NCBI GenBank assembly: GCA_948470755.1
Contig: CAOKPU010000036.1
Location: forward strand, 1-32,612
DNA: 32,612 nucleotides
Source: an uncultured Lachnospiraceae bacterium
GTDB lineage: Bacteria; Bacillota; Clostridia; Lachnospirales; Lachnospiraceae
Reading direction: 5' to 3'
Position 1 is the first letter of the stretch; every line of letters starts with the position of its first letter. Below are positions 1-8,376 of this stretch, piece by piece. Under the pieces are notes generated by a model, which saw only the letters and a program-made list of their open reading frames with translations, was not told where the DNA came from and ran no database searches. The translations under genes and the position numbers were made by a program.

Positions 1-55
1 TAGTTGAGTGTGGTTAGGAATAGCTTACGAATAAATGGTGTGAGGTGGATTAGGT

Positions 56-961
56 ATGGATACAAATATTTTGCTGGAAAATGGTACTAATGAATTAGAA
101 GTGCTGGAATTTATGCTTGAGGGGCGGCATTATGGGATTAATGTTGCAAAGATAAGAGAAATTATTGCTTATCAGGACGTTACTCCGGTACCGAATGCCC
201 ATCCTAGTATTGAAGGGATTTTTATGCCAAGGGATACTATGATTACAGCGATAAATTTAAGGAACTGTTTGCAGCTTCGCGATTATGAGGAAAGCGAAAA
301 AGCTTCTTCTTTGTTTATTGTAACGAATTTTAATAAATTGGATATAGCTTTTCATGTCGATGCGGTTCTTGGGATACATAGAGTTTCATGGAATAGTATT
401 ATTAAACCAGGGAATACCGTTTCCACCAGCGAGGACGGCGTTTCCACAGGTATTGTTAAGATCAATGGAACGTTGATTATTATTTTGGACTTTGAGAAGA
501 TCGTAACCGATATCAATCCGGAAACAGGGCTTAAGATTTCAGAGATTGAAGCTTTGGGAGATAGGCCGATAAGAGATACGCCAATTTTGATTGCGGAAGA
601 CTCACCGTTATTGAATAAATTAATTGTAAATTCCTTAAAGCAGGCAGGATATACGAATTTAATCCATACAGAAAATGGCAAACAGGCTTATGATGTTATT
701 CAGCAATGTAAAGAGGATGGTACTTTGAGAGAACATGTACAGTGTATCATTACTGATATAGAAATGCCGGAAATGGACGGACACCGTTTGACGAGGCTGG
801 TTAAGGAGGATGAAGAAACCAAACATATTCCAATCGTGATTTTTTCCTCGCTTGTCAACGATGAAATGAAGAGAAAAGGTAAGGCATTAGGTGCTGATGC
901 ACAGCTTTCAAAGCCGGAAATTGGTAATTTAGTACATATTGTTGATGAATTGCTTCAATAG
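56..961 (+). CDS. cheV: CheV-type chemotaxis coupling protein (CheW domain plus receiver domain)
   Basis: The protein (301 aa) is expected to couple chemoreceptors to the CheA kinase in the cytoplasm and to adjust the signal through phosphorylation of its receiver domain. Residues about 14-155 read as a CheW-like domain (LEFMLEGRHYGINVAKIREI near the start). Residues about 175-301 are a response-regulator receiver: an acidic pair in ILIAEDSP, the probable phospho-acceptor Asp234 in IITDIEMPEMDG, Ser/Thr in VIFSS and the conserved Lys in LSKPE. The order CheW then REC, with no output domain, is the CheV arrangement and the length fits the family. The start is preceded by a GGATTAGG ribosome binding site. 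No other chemotaxis gene is visible in the window, so it is either an orphan coupling protein or the end of a cluster lying to the left. A strong hairpin terminator follows the stop. Confidence 0.9.
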   Translation: MDTNILLENGTNELEVLEFMLEGRHYGINVAKIREIIAYQDVTPVPNAHPSIEGIFMPRDTMITAINLRNCLQLRDYEESEKASSLFIVTNFNKLDIAFHVDAVLGIHRVSWNSIIKPGNTVSTSEDGVSTGIVKINGTLIIILDFEKIVTDINPETGLKISEIEALGDRPIRDTPILIAEDSPLLNKLIVNSLKQAGYTNLIHTENGKQAYDVIQQCKEDGTLREHVQCIITDIEMPEMDGHRLTRLVKEDEETKHIPIVIFSSLVNDEMKRKGKALGADAQLSKPEIGNLVHIVDELLQ

Positions 962-970
962 AATATCATT

Positions 971-1003
971 ACAAGCCGGGAGTAATTCCCGGCTTGTTTA
1001 TTT
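971..1003 (+). terminator. Intrinsic terminator after cheV
   Basis: A perfect 11-bp inverted repeat (ACAAGCCGGGA at 971-981 and TCCCGGCTTGT at 987-997) with a 5-nt GTAAT loop is followed by a T-rich tail. It begins 9 nt after the stop codon. Confidence 0.9.
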
Positions 1004-1117
1004 CCTTATAGGGTTCGGGTGTCAAAATTTTTTTGCAAGCGCGGGGATATGTGAAGTACATTTTTGATAACTTGTTTGATATGGGATTTTCAGATAAAAT
1101 ATTTCATAAAGAGAGAA

Positions 1118-1915
1118 ATGATGGAAGAAATAAGGACTATATTGATTGAAAAAATTAAGGAAGCGGATCTTGTCTTAGTAGGCATTGGGGAAGAATTTGA
1201 AGAGAATATGCCTAAAATGGAAGGAACCCCAATGTTTTCACAGGCTTTGCGTATGATGGAAGAAAAGAAAGAACTTATGTGGATGATGCCTTATTTAAAG
1301 AAGGCATATGAAGATTTACATAGGACAGATCAAACGGAAAAGGCATATAAGGCATTGGAGGTTTTGCTGAAAGATAAGAACTATTTTATTGTGTCTACAC
1401 GTATGGATGATTATATTTACCATACAAGTCTTATGGAAGAAAAAATCGTGACTCCTTGTGGTGGGTATCGGTTTTCACATTGCGAGGATGAAACTCATAA
1501 AAAGCTGTATGAATCGGATGTCCGGATTTCAGAAAAAATATATGGTTTTTTTGCGGAAGGCGCCAGTCTGGATTCGATTCAGCGTCCATTCTGTCCGGAG
1601 TGTGGAAAGGATCTTGTATTCAACCGTATAGAATATGCAGGTTATATGGAGGAAGGGTATCTGGCACAGTGGGATAAATATACGAAATGGCTGCAGGGAA
1701 CGGTGAATAGGAAATTGTGTATTTTAGAACTGGGAGTTGGTATGCGGTTTCCTACAGTGATCCGTTGGCCCTTTGAAAAGGTGGTTTTTTTTAATCAAAA
1801 AGCAAATATTTTTAGAATACATAGCAAATTATACCAGTTAACAGAGGAAATTAAGGATAGAGGGTATAAAGTAGAAAAAAAACCGATGGATTTTCTTGCA
1901 AATTGGTTTGTCTAA
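1118..1915 (+). CDS. Sir2-like (sirtuin-fold) protein, probably degenerate
   Basis: This 265-aa protein resembles NAD-dependent protein deacylases of the Sir2 family in overall plan but departs at key places. The N-terminus (ADLVLVGIGEEFEEN) occupies the position of the NAD-binding loop without the usual GAGxS...GIPxFR motif. The segment YFIVSTRMDDYIYHTSL corresponds to the family's TQNxDxLHxxAG. The zinc-binding part seems kept: C-x6-C (CGGYRFSHC), then CPEC about 50 residues later. The catalytic HG position appears to read CG (TPCGGY). ELGVGMRFPTVIRWP followed by NQKANIFRIH matches the C-terminal Rossmann strands. I chose the ATG at 1118 (the tandem ATG at 1121 is equally possible), just after AAAGAGAGA, rather than an upstream TTG at 1064 without a ribosome binding site. 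The family call is moderately sure. Enzymatic activity is doubtful, and ADP-ribose binding or a structural role is possible. Confidence 0.65.
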   Translation: MMEEIRTILIEKIKEADLVLVGIGEEFEENMPKMEGTPMFSQALRMMEEKKELMWMMPYLKKAYEDLHRTDQTEKAYKALEVLLKDKNYFIVSTRMDDYIYHTSLMEEKIVTPCGGYRFSHCEDETHKKLYESDVRISEKIYGFFAEGASLDSIQRPFCPECGKDLVFNRIEYAGYMEEGYLAQWDKYTKWLQGTVNRKLCILELGVGMRFPTVIRWPFEKVVFFNQKANIFRIHSKLYQLTEEIKDRGYKVEKKPMDFLANWFV

Positions 1916-1931
1916 TAGGGATATGTATGAT
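1903..1931 (+). promoter_or_regulatory. Candidate sigma-A promoter for the acidic membrane protein
   Basis: TTGGTT (1903-1908), a 17-nt spacer and TATGAT (1926-1931) precede the start at 1974. The -35 box lies in the tail of the upstream coding sequence. The match is moderate. Confidence 0.4.
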
Positions 1932-1973
1932 AAACTAAGATAATAAATATTAATATAAAATGTGAGGGTGTTT

Positions 1974-3959
1974 ATGAATTCAGATGAAGAATATTTAGAT
2001 GATTTGCTTAATTCTCTTATGGATGGGGAAGAAGGGGCTGATCTTTTGCCGGAAGGAGAGGAAACAGCAGAAGGCTCGGAATTTGATGAAGGAATGATGC
2101 CGGCAGATTTAGGTTTTGGAGCAGATGAATTTATACCGGATGATTTCGTGACAGATGATTTTGTATCTGGAGATATGGAAGATCCGGATATAAAGCCTTT
2201 TACGGCTGTTGATCCGGAAGAAGCGTCGAGGGAAGGAAGTGACGTGGAGGAAAGCGTTGCAGAGGATGATTTTGCTCTGGAAGATTTTGTGACAGAGGAG
2301 CCGGATCTTGATAGTCTTGGGATCTCGGACTTTCATCTTGAGGAAGGGAATACGGAGGATGGGAGAATAGGTGAAGAAGGATTGATTTCACCGGATGATG
2401 TGGATGCAATGTTTGCAGCGGCGGATGCCGTTGTGTCCGATGGAGACGCTTTTCAGGCGGAGGAACCGGAAGAGAACGATATGTTGTCTTTTTTGGATAA
2501 TATGCCGGTAGAAGAAAATGAAGCGGAAGGTTCGCTAAGTCCTTCTAACCGGAATATAGAAGAAGAAGCCACTGGAGATATCAAAGAAGAAACTGATAAT
2601 AAAAAAGCCAAGAAAGAAAAAAGGGGTAAAAAAGAAAAGAAAGAGAAAAAACCTTTATTTGGCAGAAAGAAAAAGAATAAAAAGGAAGAAGAGCCTGAGG
2701 AAGAAACGGAAACTGTTGTTGACAGCGGAAGTATGGATGAAATACTGTTAGAAGATGAGGCAAAAAAAGAGGCGGAAGAGAAGCCAAAAAGCTTTTTTAG
2801 CAGGATGATAGAATTTCTGACGGAATCGGATGAAGAGGAGGAAGAAAGTCAGGCAGACGGTCTGGAGCCTTCGGATGAAAACAAAAATATATTGAAGGAA
2901 CTGGATGATGAAGATAAAAAGAAAAAGAAGAAAAAGGTAAAAGGCAAAAAGGGAGAGGACGGGGAGGAAAAAGGGAAACCCAAGAAGGAAAAAAAGAAAA
3001 AAGAAAAGAAGAAAAAGGAAAAAGCGGAAGCCTCGGATGAAGCAGGGATTCCTCATGAAGCGAAAAAAGGAAAAAGGGTTTCCATAAAGAGCATGATTGT
3101 GATAGCCGGCCTTTGTCTTACTGTAACAGCAATGATTATTGTAATGTGCAGTATTGTTCCGGAATTTTTTGATAAAAGGAAGGCAAGGGATGCATTTTAT
3201 GAATCGGATTACATAAAATCATATGAATTGCTGTATGGTAAAAAATTAGATGAAAATGACGAGATGATATACAATAAATCCAAAACCATATTGGAAATTA
3301 AGAGGAAACTGGACTCTTACCACAATTATTTGGGAATGGGTAAAGAGATACAGGCTTTAGATGCACTTATGTCGGGAATACAAGATTACCCTGAGATTTT
3401 AATAAAAGCGGAGGAATATAGGGTAGTTCAGGAAGTGAACGCGGTTTATGAAACCATCTTAAATATTTTGAATGATAAATATTATCTTTCCGAAGGAGTA
3501 GCCAAAGCAATTGTAGAATATGACGATGTGACTTATACAAGAAAATTGGAATCTCTTGTCAATGGCACCCCGTTTTTAGAGCCGGTAAAGGCGGAAGATC
3601 CCGCTATATCGGAAGACATCCTTCCGGAAGAACGTGCTTTGATGGAACAGGAATCCCCGGAAGAAACGGAAGAAAGCCTGAATAAGGATGATCCCGATTT
3701 GTCAGAGCAAAATGTGAATGAAGAGGACGCAGAAGAATTGCCAATGGAAAATGCGGACGGCGATATAGCGGAGGATGAGGCTGTACAAGAGCAGGATACG
3801 GAAGAAGAACAATCTCCTGATGAGGAGCCGGCATCAGTTCCGGAAGAACCGTTTTCAACGGGAGAAGATGTCTCTTCATGGACAGGGGAATCCGGAGGCC
3901 AAGGGGAACAGATTCAAGGCATCCGTCAGCCGATAGATATTCAAATACACGGAAACTGA
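1974..3959 (+). CDS. Acidic/lysine-rich single-pass membrane protein of unknown function
   Basis: I do not recognise a family for this 661-aa protein. Residues 1 to about 200 are extremely rich in Asp/Glu. About 200-370 alternate Lys/Glu blocks with runs such as KKKKKVKGKK and KKEKKKKEKKKKEK. One hydrophobic segment (MIVIAGLCLTVTAMIIVMCS, residues about 374-393) is followed by about 150 residues of mostly helical-looking sequence containing a short repeat-like stretch (ARDAFYESDYIKSYELLYGK). The tail is a Glu/Pro/Ser-rich linker. With the Lys-rich block on the N-terminal side, the positive-inside rule puts the N-terminus in the cytoplasm and the C-terminal part outside. I chose ATG 1974, preceded by GAGGGTG, over the in-frame GTG at 1962. 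It ends 22 nt before hisH, so it may be co-transcribed with the histidine genes, although no functional link is obvious. Confidence 0.75.
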   Translation: MNSDEEYLDDLLNSLMDGEEGADLLPEGEETAEGSEFDEGMMPADLGFGADEFIPDDFVTDDFVSGDMEDPDIKPFTAVDPEEASREGSDVEESVAEDDFALEDFVTEEPDLDSLGISDFHLEEGNTEDGRIGEEGLISPDDVDAMFAAADAVVSDGDAFQAEEPEENDMLSFLDNMPVEENEAEGSLSPSNRNIEEEATGDIKEETDNKKAKKEKRGKKEKKEKKPLFGRKKKNKKEEEPEEETETVVDSGSMDEILLEDEAKKEAEEKPKSFFSRMIEFLTESDEEEEESQADGLEPSDENKNILKELDDEDKKKKKKKVKGKKGEDGEEKGKPKKEKKKKEKKKKEKAEASDEAGIPHEAKKGKRVSIKSMIVIAGLCLTVTAMIIVMCSIVPEFFDKRKARDAFYESDYIKSYELLYGKKLDENDEMIYNKSKTILEIKRKLDSYHNYLGMGKEIQALDALMSGIQDYPEILIKAEEYRVVQEVNAVYETILNILNDKYYLSEGVAKAIVEYDDVTYTRKLESLVNGTPFLEPVKAEDPAISEDILPEERALMEQESPEETEESLNKDDPDLSEQNVNEEDAEELPMENADGDIAEDEAVQEQDTEEEQSPDEEPASVPEEPFSTGEDVSSWTGESGGQGEQIQGIRQPIDIQIHGN

Positions 3960-3981
3960 TAGCAGCAGAAAGTGACAGCAT

Positions 3982-4602
3982 ATGATAGCAATAATTGATT
4001 ACGATGCGGGTAACATAAAAAGTGTGGAAAAAGCCCTTCTTTTTCTGGGAGAGGAAACCTGTGTGACGCGGGAAAGAGAAAAAATCCTAAGTGCCGACAA
4101 AGTAATTTTGCCAGGGGTCGGTTCTTTTGGCGGGGCTATGGAAAAAATCCGGGGTTATGGGCTAGAGGCTGTAATAAAAGAGGCCATTAATCAGGGAATG
4201 CCGTTCCTTGGTATTTGTTTGGGGCTTCAGCTTCTTTTTGAACGTAGCGATGAGTGTCCTGAAGCGAAGGGGCTGGGCATCTTAAAGGGCAGTATTTTGA
4301 GGATTCCGGAAAAGGAAGGGGGGAAAGTCCCCCAGATTGGATGGAATTCTCTAAAGTATCCTAATAAAGGCAGATTGTTTTCCGGAATCCCGGAAGAGCC
4401 GTATGTATATTTTGTCCATTCCTATTATTTGAAGGCGGAAGAAGAGGAAATAGTCACAGCCACAACGGAATACAATACATTAATCCATGCATCGGTAGAA
4501 AAAGGAAATATTTTTGCATGTCAGTTCCATCCGGAAAAAAGCTCCGGTACAGGTTTGCATATCCTCCGTAATTTTATCCAAATACAAAAGGAGGGAAAAT
4601 AA
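3982..4602 (+). CDS. hisH: Imidazole glycerol phosphate synthase, glutaminase subunit HisH
   Basis: HisH (206 aa) hydrolyses glutamine and passes ammonia to HisF in the fifth step of histidine biosynthesis, where PRFAR is converted to imidazole glycerol phosphate and AICAR. The class I glutamine amidotransferase features are present: N-terminal IAIIDYDAGNIKSV, ILPGVGSFG, the nucleophile Cys in FLGICLGLQLLFE (about residue 80), and the His/Glu of the triad in CQFHPEKSSG near the C-terminus. The length is typical. The gene abuts hisF (stop TAA directly followed by ATG), so the two subunits are translationally linked. The rest of the his operon is not in the window. Confidence 0.97.
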   Translation: MIAIIDYDAGNIKSVEKALLFLGEETCVTREREKILSADKVILPGVGSFGGAMEKIRGYGLEAVIKEAINQGMPFLGICLGLQLLFERSDECPEAKGLGILKGSILRIPEKEGGKVPQIGWNSLKYPNKGRLFSGIPEEPYVYFVHSYYLKAEEEEIVTATTEYNTLIHASVEKGNIFACQFHPEKSSGTGLHILRNFIQIQKEGK

Positions 4603-5364
4603 ATGCATACGAAGCGTATTATCCCTTGTCTGGATGTTCATGGGGGAAGGGTGGTTAAAGGGGTCAACTTTGTAGACTTAAAGGATGCGGGAGATCCGGT
4701 AGAGATTGCGGCTGCTTATGATAAGGCGGGGGCGGATGAACTGGTATTCCTGGATATTACGGCATCTTCCGATGCCAGAAAAACCGTGGTGGATATGGTA
4801 AGACGTGTAGCGGAAAAGGTTTTTATCCCTTTTACTGTGGGCGGAGGGATCCGTACTGTGGATGATTTTAAGATGATTCTCAGGGAAGGGGCTGATAAAA
4901 TCTCCATTAACTCATCAGCAATCAATAATCCTTGCCTGATCAGCGAAGCGGCGGACAAATTTGGAAGTCAGTGTGTAGTCGTGGCAATAGACGCAAAAAA
5001 AAGAGCGGATGGGTTAGGGTGGAATGTTTTTAAAAACGGCGGACGCATAGATGTTGGGCTGGATGCGGTGGAATGGGCTATGAAGGCGGATAAGCTGGGG
5101 GCCGGGGAGATTCTTTTGACAAGTATGGACTGTGATGGTACGAAGGCCGGATATGATATGGAATTGACCAGGATAATTGCAGAAAATGTTTCCATCCCGG
5201 TAATCGCTTCCGGTGGGGCCGGACGGAAAGAGGATTTTTATCATGTGCTGACGGAAGGGAAGGCGGATGCAGCGCTGGCAGCGTCTTTGTTTCATTATAA
5301 GGAGCTGGAAATAAGCCAAGTAAAGGATTTTTTGAAAATGCGGAAAGTGCCGGTAAGGCAGTAG
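4603..5364 (+). CDS. hisF: Imidazole glycerol phosphate synthase, cyclase subunit HisF
   Basis: HisF (253 aa) is the (beta/alpha)8-barrel cyclase that uses ammonia from HisH to make imidazole glycerol phosphate. The two catalytic aspartates are visible: one in [18 protein letters not shown] near residue 11 and one in VVAIDAKKR near residue 130. Phosphate-binding glycines appear in VGGGIRT and ASGGAG. The length matches the family. The start overlaps nothing and follows AAAAGGAGGGAAAATAA, a strong ribosome binding site at the end of hisH. The ung gene follows 22 nt later, probably on the same transcript. Confidence 0.97.
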   Translation: MHTKRIIPCLDVHGGRVVKGVNFVDLKDAGDPVEIAAAYDKAGADELVFLDITASSDARKTVVDMVRRVAEKVFIPFTVGGGIRTVDDFKMILREGADKISINSSAINNPCLISEAADKFGSQCVVVAIDAKKRADGLGWNVFKNGGRIDVGLDAVEWAMKADKLGAGEILLTSMDCDGTKAGYDMELTRIIAENVSIPVIASGGAGRKEDFYHVLTEGKADAALAASLFHYKELEISQVKDFLKMRKVPVRQ

Positions 5365-5386
5365 AAAAGGAAAGGGGTACAAAAGA

Positions 5387-6064
5387 ATGGCAATGATTCA
5401 GAATGACTGGCTGGATGCGTTGAGGCCGGAATTTTCCAAGCCATATTATAGACAGCTTTTTGAATTTGTACAAAGCGAGTACAGCAAAGCGGTCATATAT
5501 CCACCGGCAGACGATATTTTCAATGCCTTTCACTTTACTCCGTTAAGCAAAGTAAAGGTATTGCTGTTGGGGCAGGATCCATATCATAATGTACATCAGG
5601 CCCATGGCTTGAGTTTTTCCGTATTGCCGGATCAAAAAGATATCCCTCCTTCTTTGCAAAATATTTATCAGGAACTGCATGATGATTTGGGATGCCGGAT
5701 ACCGAACAATGGCTTTTTGAAAAAATGGGCGGATCAGGGAGTATTGCTGTTAAATACGGTTTTGACGGTCAGGGCCCATCAGGCTAACTCGCATCAGGGC
5801 AAAGGTTGGGAAATGTTTACGGATGCGGTGATAGAAGCCGTAAATGCCCAAGATCGTCCTATTGTATATTTTTTATGGGGAAGGCCGGCGCAAAACAAAG
5901 CATCCATGCTGACGAATCAGGAACATTTAATTTTGAAGGCGCCGCATCCCAGCCCACTATCCGCATACCGAGGATTTTTTGGGTGCAGGCATTTTAGCAA
6001 AGCGAATGAATTTTTGTCGGAACATGGGGTAGAGCCTGTGGATTGGCAGATTGATGATATTTAA
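5387..6064 (+). CDS. ung: Uracil-DNA glycosylase, family 1
   Basis: Ung (225 aa) removes uracil from DNA as the first step of base excision repair. The water-activating motif is intact (LLLGQDPYHN, with a second helix QAHGLSFSV). The DNA-intercalation loop motif HPSPLSAYRGFFGCRHF is present near the C-terminus. Length and motif spacing are normal. ATG 5387 is preferred to ATG 5393 because AAAGGGG lies 9 nt upstream. It is the last gene before a strong terminator, so hisH-hisF-ung probably form the end of one transcription unit, an arrangement without an obvious functional reason. Confidence 0.96.
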   Translation: MAMIQNDWLDALRPEFSKPYYRQLFEFVQSEYSKAVIYPPADDIFNAFHFTPLSKVKVLLLGQDPYHNVHQAHGLSFSVLPDQKDIPPSLQNIYQELHDDLGCRIPNNGFLKKWADQGVLLLNTVLTVRAHQANSHQGKGWEMFTDAVIEAVNAQDRPIVYFLWGRPAQNKASMLTNQEHLILKAPHPSPLSAYRGFFGCRHFSKANEFLSEHGVEPVDWQIDDI

Positions 6065-6074
6065 AATAAGAAGC

Positions 6075-6122
6075 GCCAATGCGTAAAAGCTATCTTTTTG
6101 TTTTTATGCGTTGGCATTTTTT
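6075..6122 (+). terminator. Intrinsic terminator after ung
   Basis: A 14-bp stem (GCCAATGCGTAAAA at 6075-6088, pairing with TTTTATGCGTTGGC at 6102-6115 through two G-U pairs) is followed by a run of T at 6117-6122. Confidence 0.88.
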
Positions 6123-6137
6123 GTTCCGAAATAAGAC

Positions 6138-6187
6138 TTGACAAAGCAGGGAAGAAAGATTATAGTGTTTCTGGAAAGAAACACTAT
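6138..6187 (+). promoter_or_regulatory. Strong promoter with overlapping palindromic operator
   Basis: TTGACA (6138-6143), 17 nt, and TATAGT (6161-6166) form a near-consensus sigma-A promoter. A perfect 10-bp inverted repeat, ATAGTGTTTC (6162-6171) and GAAACACTAT (6178-6187) with a 6-nt centre, overlaps the -10 box and the expected start site. Its position suggests a repressor site, most simply for the TrmB-like product encoded 13 nt downstream. The repressor identity is inference. Confidence 0.8.
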
Positions 6188-6199
6188 TGAGGAAGGAAA

Positions 6200-6916
6200 A
6201 TGGATGAGGCGTATATATTAGAGAAATTAGTGGGTTTTGGGATGACGAGGCAGGAAGCTTCCATGTATTTGTGCCTTTATAGAAAAGGCGGGCTGACGGG
6301 ATATGAAGTGTCAAAGCAGACGGGGATTTCCCGTTCCAATGTTTATGGCGGATTATCGGGGCTGGTGGAGATGGGGGCAGCATATTTAATGGAAGGGAAC
6401 CCAAGTAAATATACGGCGGTCCCGGTAGATGAGTTCTGCAACAGCAAGATCAGGGCTATGATAAAGGCAAAAGAATTTCTGACGGTGAATATGCCTGCGG
6501 CGGCGGATTCCCCGGATGGATATATTACAATTGAGGGGGCGTCCAATATAAGGAATAAAATTTTGGCGATGTTGGAGAAGGCGGAATACCGTATCTATCT
6601 TTCCGCCCCCGGGATTTTCTTAAAAGGCATACAGGAAGAGTTGGAAGAAACAGCGAAACGCAATATAAAACTGGTTTTGATTACAGACAGCGTAATAGAA
6701 ATAGAGAATGTGCTTTTGCACGTTACGGAAAAAAAGGGGATGCAAATACGTCTTATTATTGATTCCATGTATGTCCTAACCGGGGATATTGAGGGGAAAA
6801 AGACGGATACGTGCCTTTATTCCGGGCAGAAGAATTTTGTAAATGTCTTTAAAGAGGCTCTTAGGAATGAAATCAAATTAATTGAGATAAGCAAAGGAGA
6901 AAATGGCAATGAGTAA
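6200..6916 (+). CDS. TrmB-family transcriptional regulator
   Basis: This 238-aa cytoplasmic protein has an N-terminal winged helix-turn-helix of the TrmB type: LEKLVGFGMTRQEASMYLCL followed by GLTGYEVSKQTGISRSNVYG and the wing PSKYTAVPVDEF (residues about 8-85). The remainder (about 105-238) resembles the phospholipase-D-like effector domain of the family (IEGASNIRNKILAMLEKA...IYLSAPG, then KLVLITDS and IRLIIDSMYVLTGD). The effector is unknown; several TrmB proteins bind sugars. The gene has a strong ribosome binding site (GAGGAAGGAAA) and overlaps the next gene, tying its expression to the decarboxylase. The palindrome over its own promoter suggests autoregulation. Confidence 0.85.
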   Translation: MDEAYILEKLVGFGMTRQEASMYLCLYRKGGLTGYEVSKQTGISRSNVYGGLSGLVEMGAAYLMEGNPSKYTAVPVDEFCNSKIRAMIKAKEFLTVNMPAAADSPDGYITIEGASNIRNKILAMLEKAEYRIYLSAPGIFLKGIQEELEETAKRNIKLVLITDSVIEIENVLLHVTEKKGMQIRLIIDSMYVLTGDIEGKKTDTCLYSGQKNFVNVFKEALRNEIKLIEISKGENGNE

Positions 6917-8186
6917 AAATGCATTTGTGACGAAGGATATGATAGAGAAGATTACGAAGGATTATCCGACTCCTTTTCACATTTATGATGAAAGAGGTAT
7001 CCGGGAAAATGCGGAGGCAGTGAAAGAGGCTTTTGCCTGGAATAAAGGGTTTAAGGAATATTTTGCAGTGAAGGCGGCTCCAAACCCGTATTTAATGGAG
7101 ATTCTTAAAGATTATGGATGCGGATGCGATTGTTCATCCATGACGGAACTCATGCTTAGCAAGGCAATAGGGGTGGAGGGGAGCGATATTATGTTTTCGT
7201 CCAATGAAACTCCGGCGGAAGAATACGCATATGCAGCTAAATTGGGGGCAATTATCAATTTGGATGACATTACCCATATCAGTTTCCTGGAAAATATCCT
7301 GGGAAAACTTCCGGAGACTCTAAGCTGCCGTTATAATCCGGGCGGAATATTTACCATGAGTAATGGGATTATGGATAATCCTGGAGATGCAAAATACGGT
7401 TTTACGAAGGAGCAGATGTTTGAAGGATTCCGGATCCTGAAAGATAAAGGGGTGAAGAATTTTGGTATTCATGCATTTTTGGCAAGCAATACCGTAACCA
7501 ATGAATATTATCCGGCATTGGCAAAGCAGTTGTTTGAGATGGCTGTCCAGTTAAAAAGAGAAACAGGCGCGGAGATTAGGTTTATCAATCTTTCCGGCGG
7601 TGTGGGAATTCCTTATCAACCCGGTCAAAAGGGGAATGATATCCGTGCGGTGGGTGAAGGGGTAAGAAAAGTATATGAGGAAACGCTTGTCCCCGCAGGA
7701 ATGGGCGAGGTTGCTATTTATACGGAGATGGGGCGGTTTATGATGGGGCCTTATGGAGAACTTGTGACAAAGGCAATCCATGAGAAACATACCTATAAAG
7801 AATATATTGGCGTGGACGCCTGCGCGGTTAATTTGATGAGACCTGCGATGTATGGTGCGTATCATCATATTACAGTGCTTGGAAAGGAAGAGGAGCCATG
7901 CTGCAATAAATATGATATCGTAGGATCTTTGTGTGAGAATAATGACAAATTTGCTGTGGACAGAATGTTGCCGAAAATTGAGAAGGGGGATTATCTGGTG
8001 ATTCATGATACGGGCGCGCATGGATTTGCCATGGGTTATAATTATAATGGGAAATTAAAATCAGCGGAACTTTTGTTAAAAGAAAATGGGGAAATACAGT
8101 TGATCAGGAGGGCGGAAACACCGGAGGACTATTTTGCAACGTTTGATTGTTTGGACATTTTTGAAAAAATAAAAAAAGAATTTTAA
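6909..8186 (+). CDS. lysA: Diaminopimelate decarboxylase (fold-type III PLP enzyme)
   Basis: The 425-aa protein should convert meso-diaminopimelate to L-lysine, the last step of lysine biosynthesis. The PLP lysine is in EYFAVKAAPNP. The glycine-rich phosphate site is NLSGGVGIPYQ. The C-terminal catalytic-interface motif is GSLCENNDKFAVDR (C-E-x-x-D), and YNGKLKSAELLL ends the beta-barrel domain as in LysA. I prefer ATG 6909 to ATG 6903, because the AGGAG at 6895-6899 then lies 9 nt away. The start overlaps the end of the TrmB-like gene by 8 nt. Related decarboxylases of other amino or carboxynorspermidine substrates share the fold, so the substrate is inferred from motif fit. Pairing with a TrmB-type regulator is not the usual LysA context. 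Confidence 0.88.
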   Translation: MSKNAFVTKDMIEKITKDYPTPFHIYDERGIRENAEAVKEAFAWNKGFKEYFAVKAAPNPYLMEILKDYGCGCDCSSMTELMLSKAIGVEGSDIMFSSNETPAEEYAYAAKLGAIINLDDITHISFLENILGKLPETLSCRYNPGGIFTMSNGIMDNPGDAKYGFTKEQMFEGFRILKDKGVKNFGIHAFLASNTVTNEYYPALAKQLFEMAVQLKRETGAEIRFINLSGGVGIPYQPGQKGNDIRAVGEGVRKVYEETLVPAGMGEVAIYTEMGRFMMGPYGELVTKAIHEKHTYKEYIGVDACAVNLMRPAMYGAYHHITVLGKEEEPCCNKYDIVGSLCENNDKFAVDRMLPKIEKGDYLVIHDTGAHGFAMGYNYNGKLKSAELLLKENGEIQLIRRAETPEDYFATFDCLDIFEKIKKEF

Positions 8187-8194
8187 AAAACTGC

Positions 8195-8223
8195 TTGTCA
8201 ATATCAGCCGAGTATGGTAACAT
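8195..8223 (+). promoter_or_regulatory. Promoter of the tRNA-Leu gene
   Basis: TTGTCA (8195-8200), a 17-nt spacer and TAACAT (8218-8223) lie about 66 nt upstream of the tRNA and immediately after lysA. Confidence 0.65.
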
Positions 8224-8289
8224 ATAACTTGGCTGTTAGAGATTGGCAGGGCAGTCAGCGCAGATATCCGAAATGGAAAATATATATTA

Positions 8290-8372
8290 GCCGGCGTGTC
8301 GGAATGGCAGACGAGGCAGACTCAAAATCTGTTGTGGGCAACCACGTATGGGTTCAAGTCCCATCGCCGGCA
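8290..8372 (+). tRNA. tRNA-Leu(CAA)
   Basis: The sequence folds as a class II tRNA of 83 nt without an encoded CCA. The acceptor stem is GCCGGCG (8290-8296) with CGCCGGC (8365-8371) and discriminator A. The anticodon loop is CTCAAAA, giving anticodon CAA (reads UUG, Leu). A long variable arm, TGTGGGCAACCACG, and a T-arm with ATGGG/CCCAT around TTCAAGT are clear. The long variable arm supports Leu. It has its own promoter and terminator. Confidence 0.96.
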
Positions 8373-8376
8373 GTGT

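Noticed and set aside
1118-1915. Sir2-based antiphage defence gene
   Set aside because: There are no partner defence genes (TIR, HerA, Argonaute, effector domains) nearby, and the neighbours are housekeeping genes.
2748-3056. Minus-strand hydrophobic reading frame rich in Phe and Leu
   Set aside because: It is the antisense of the Lys/Glu-rich coding tract (AAA/GAA read as TTT/TTC) and mimics a membrane protein only because of that composition.
5806-5997. Second reading frame inside ung
   Set aside because: It is a shadow frame of ung, whose motifs are intact in the main frame.
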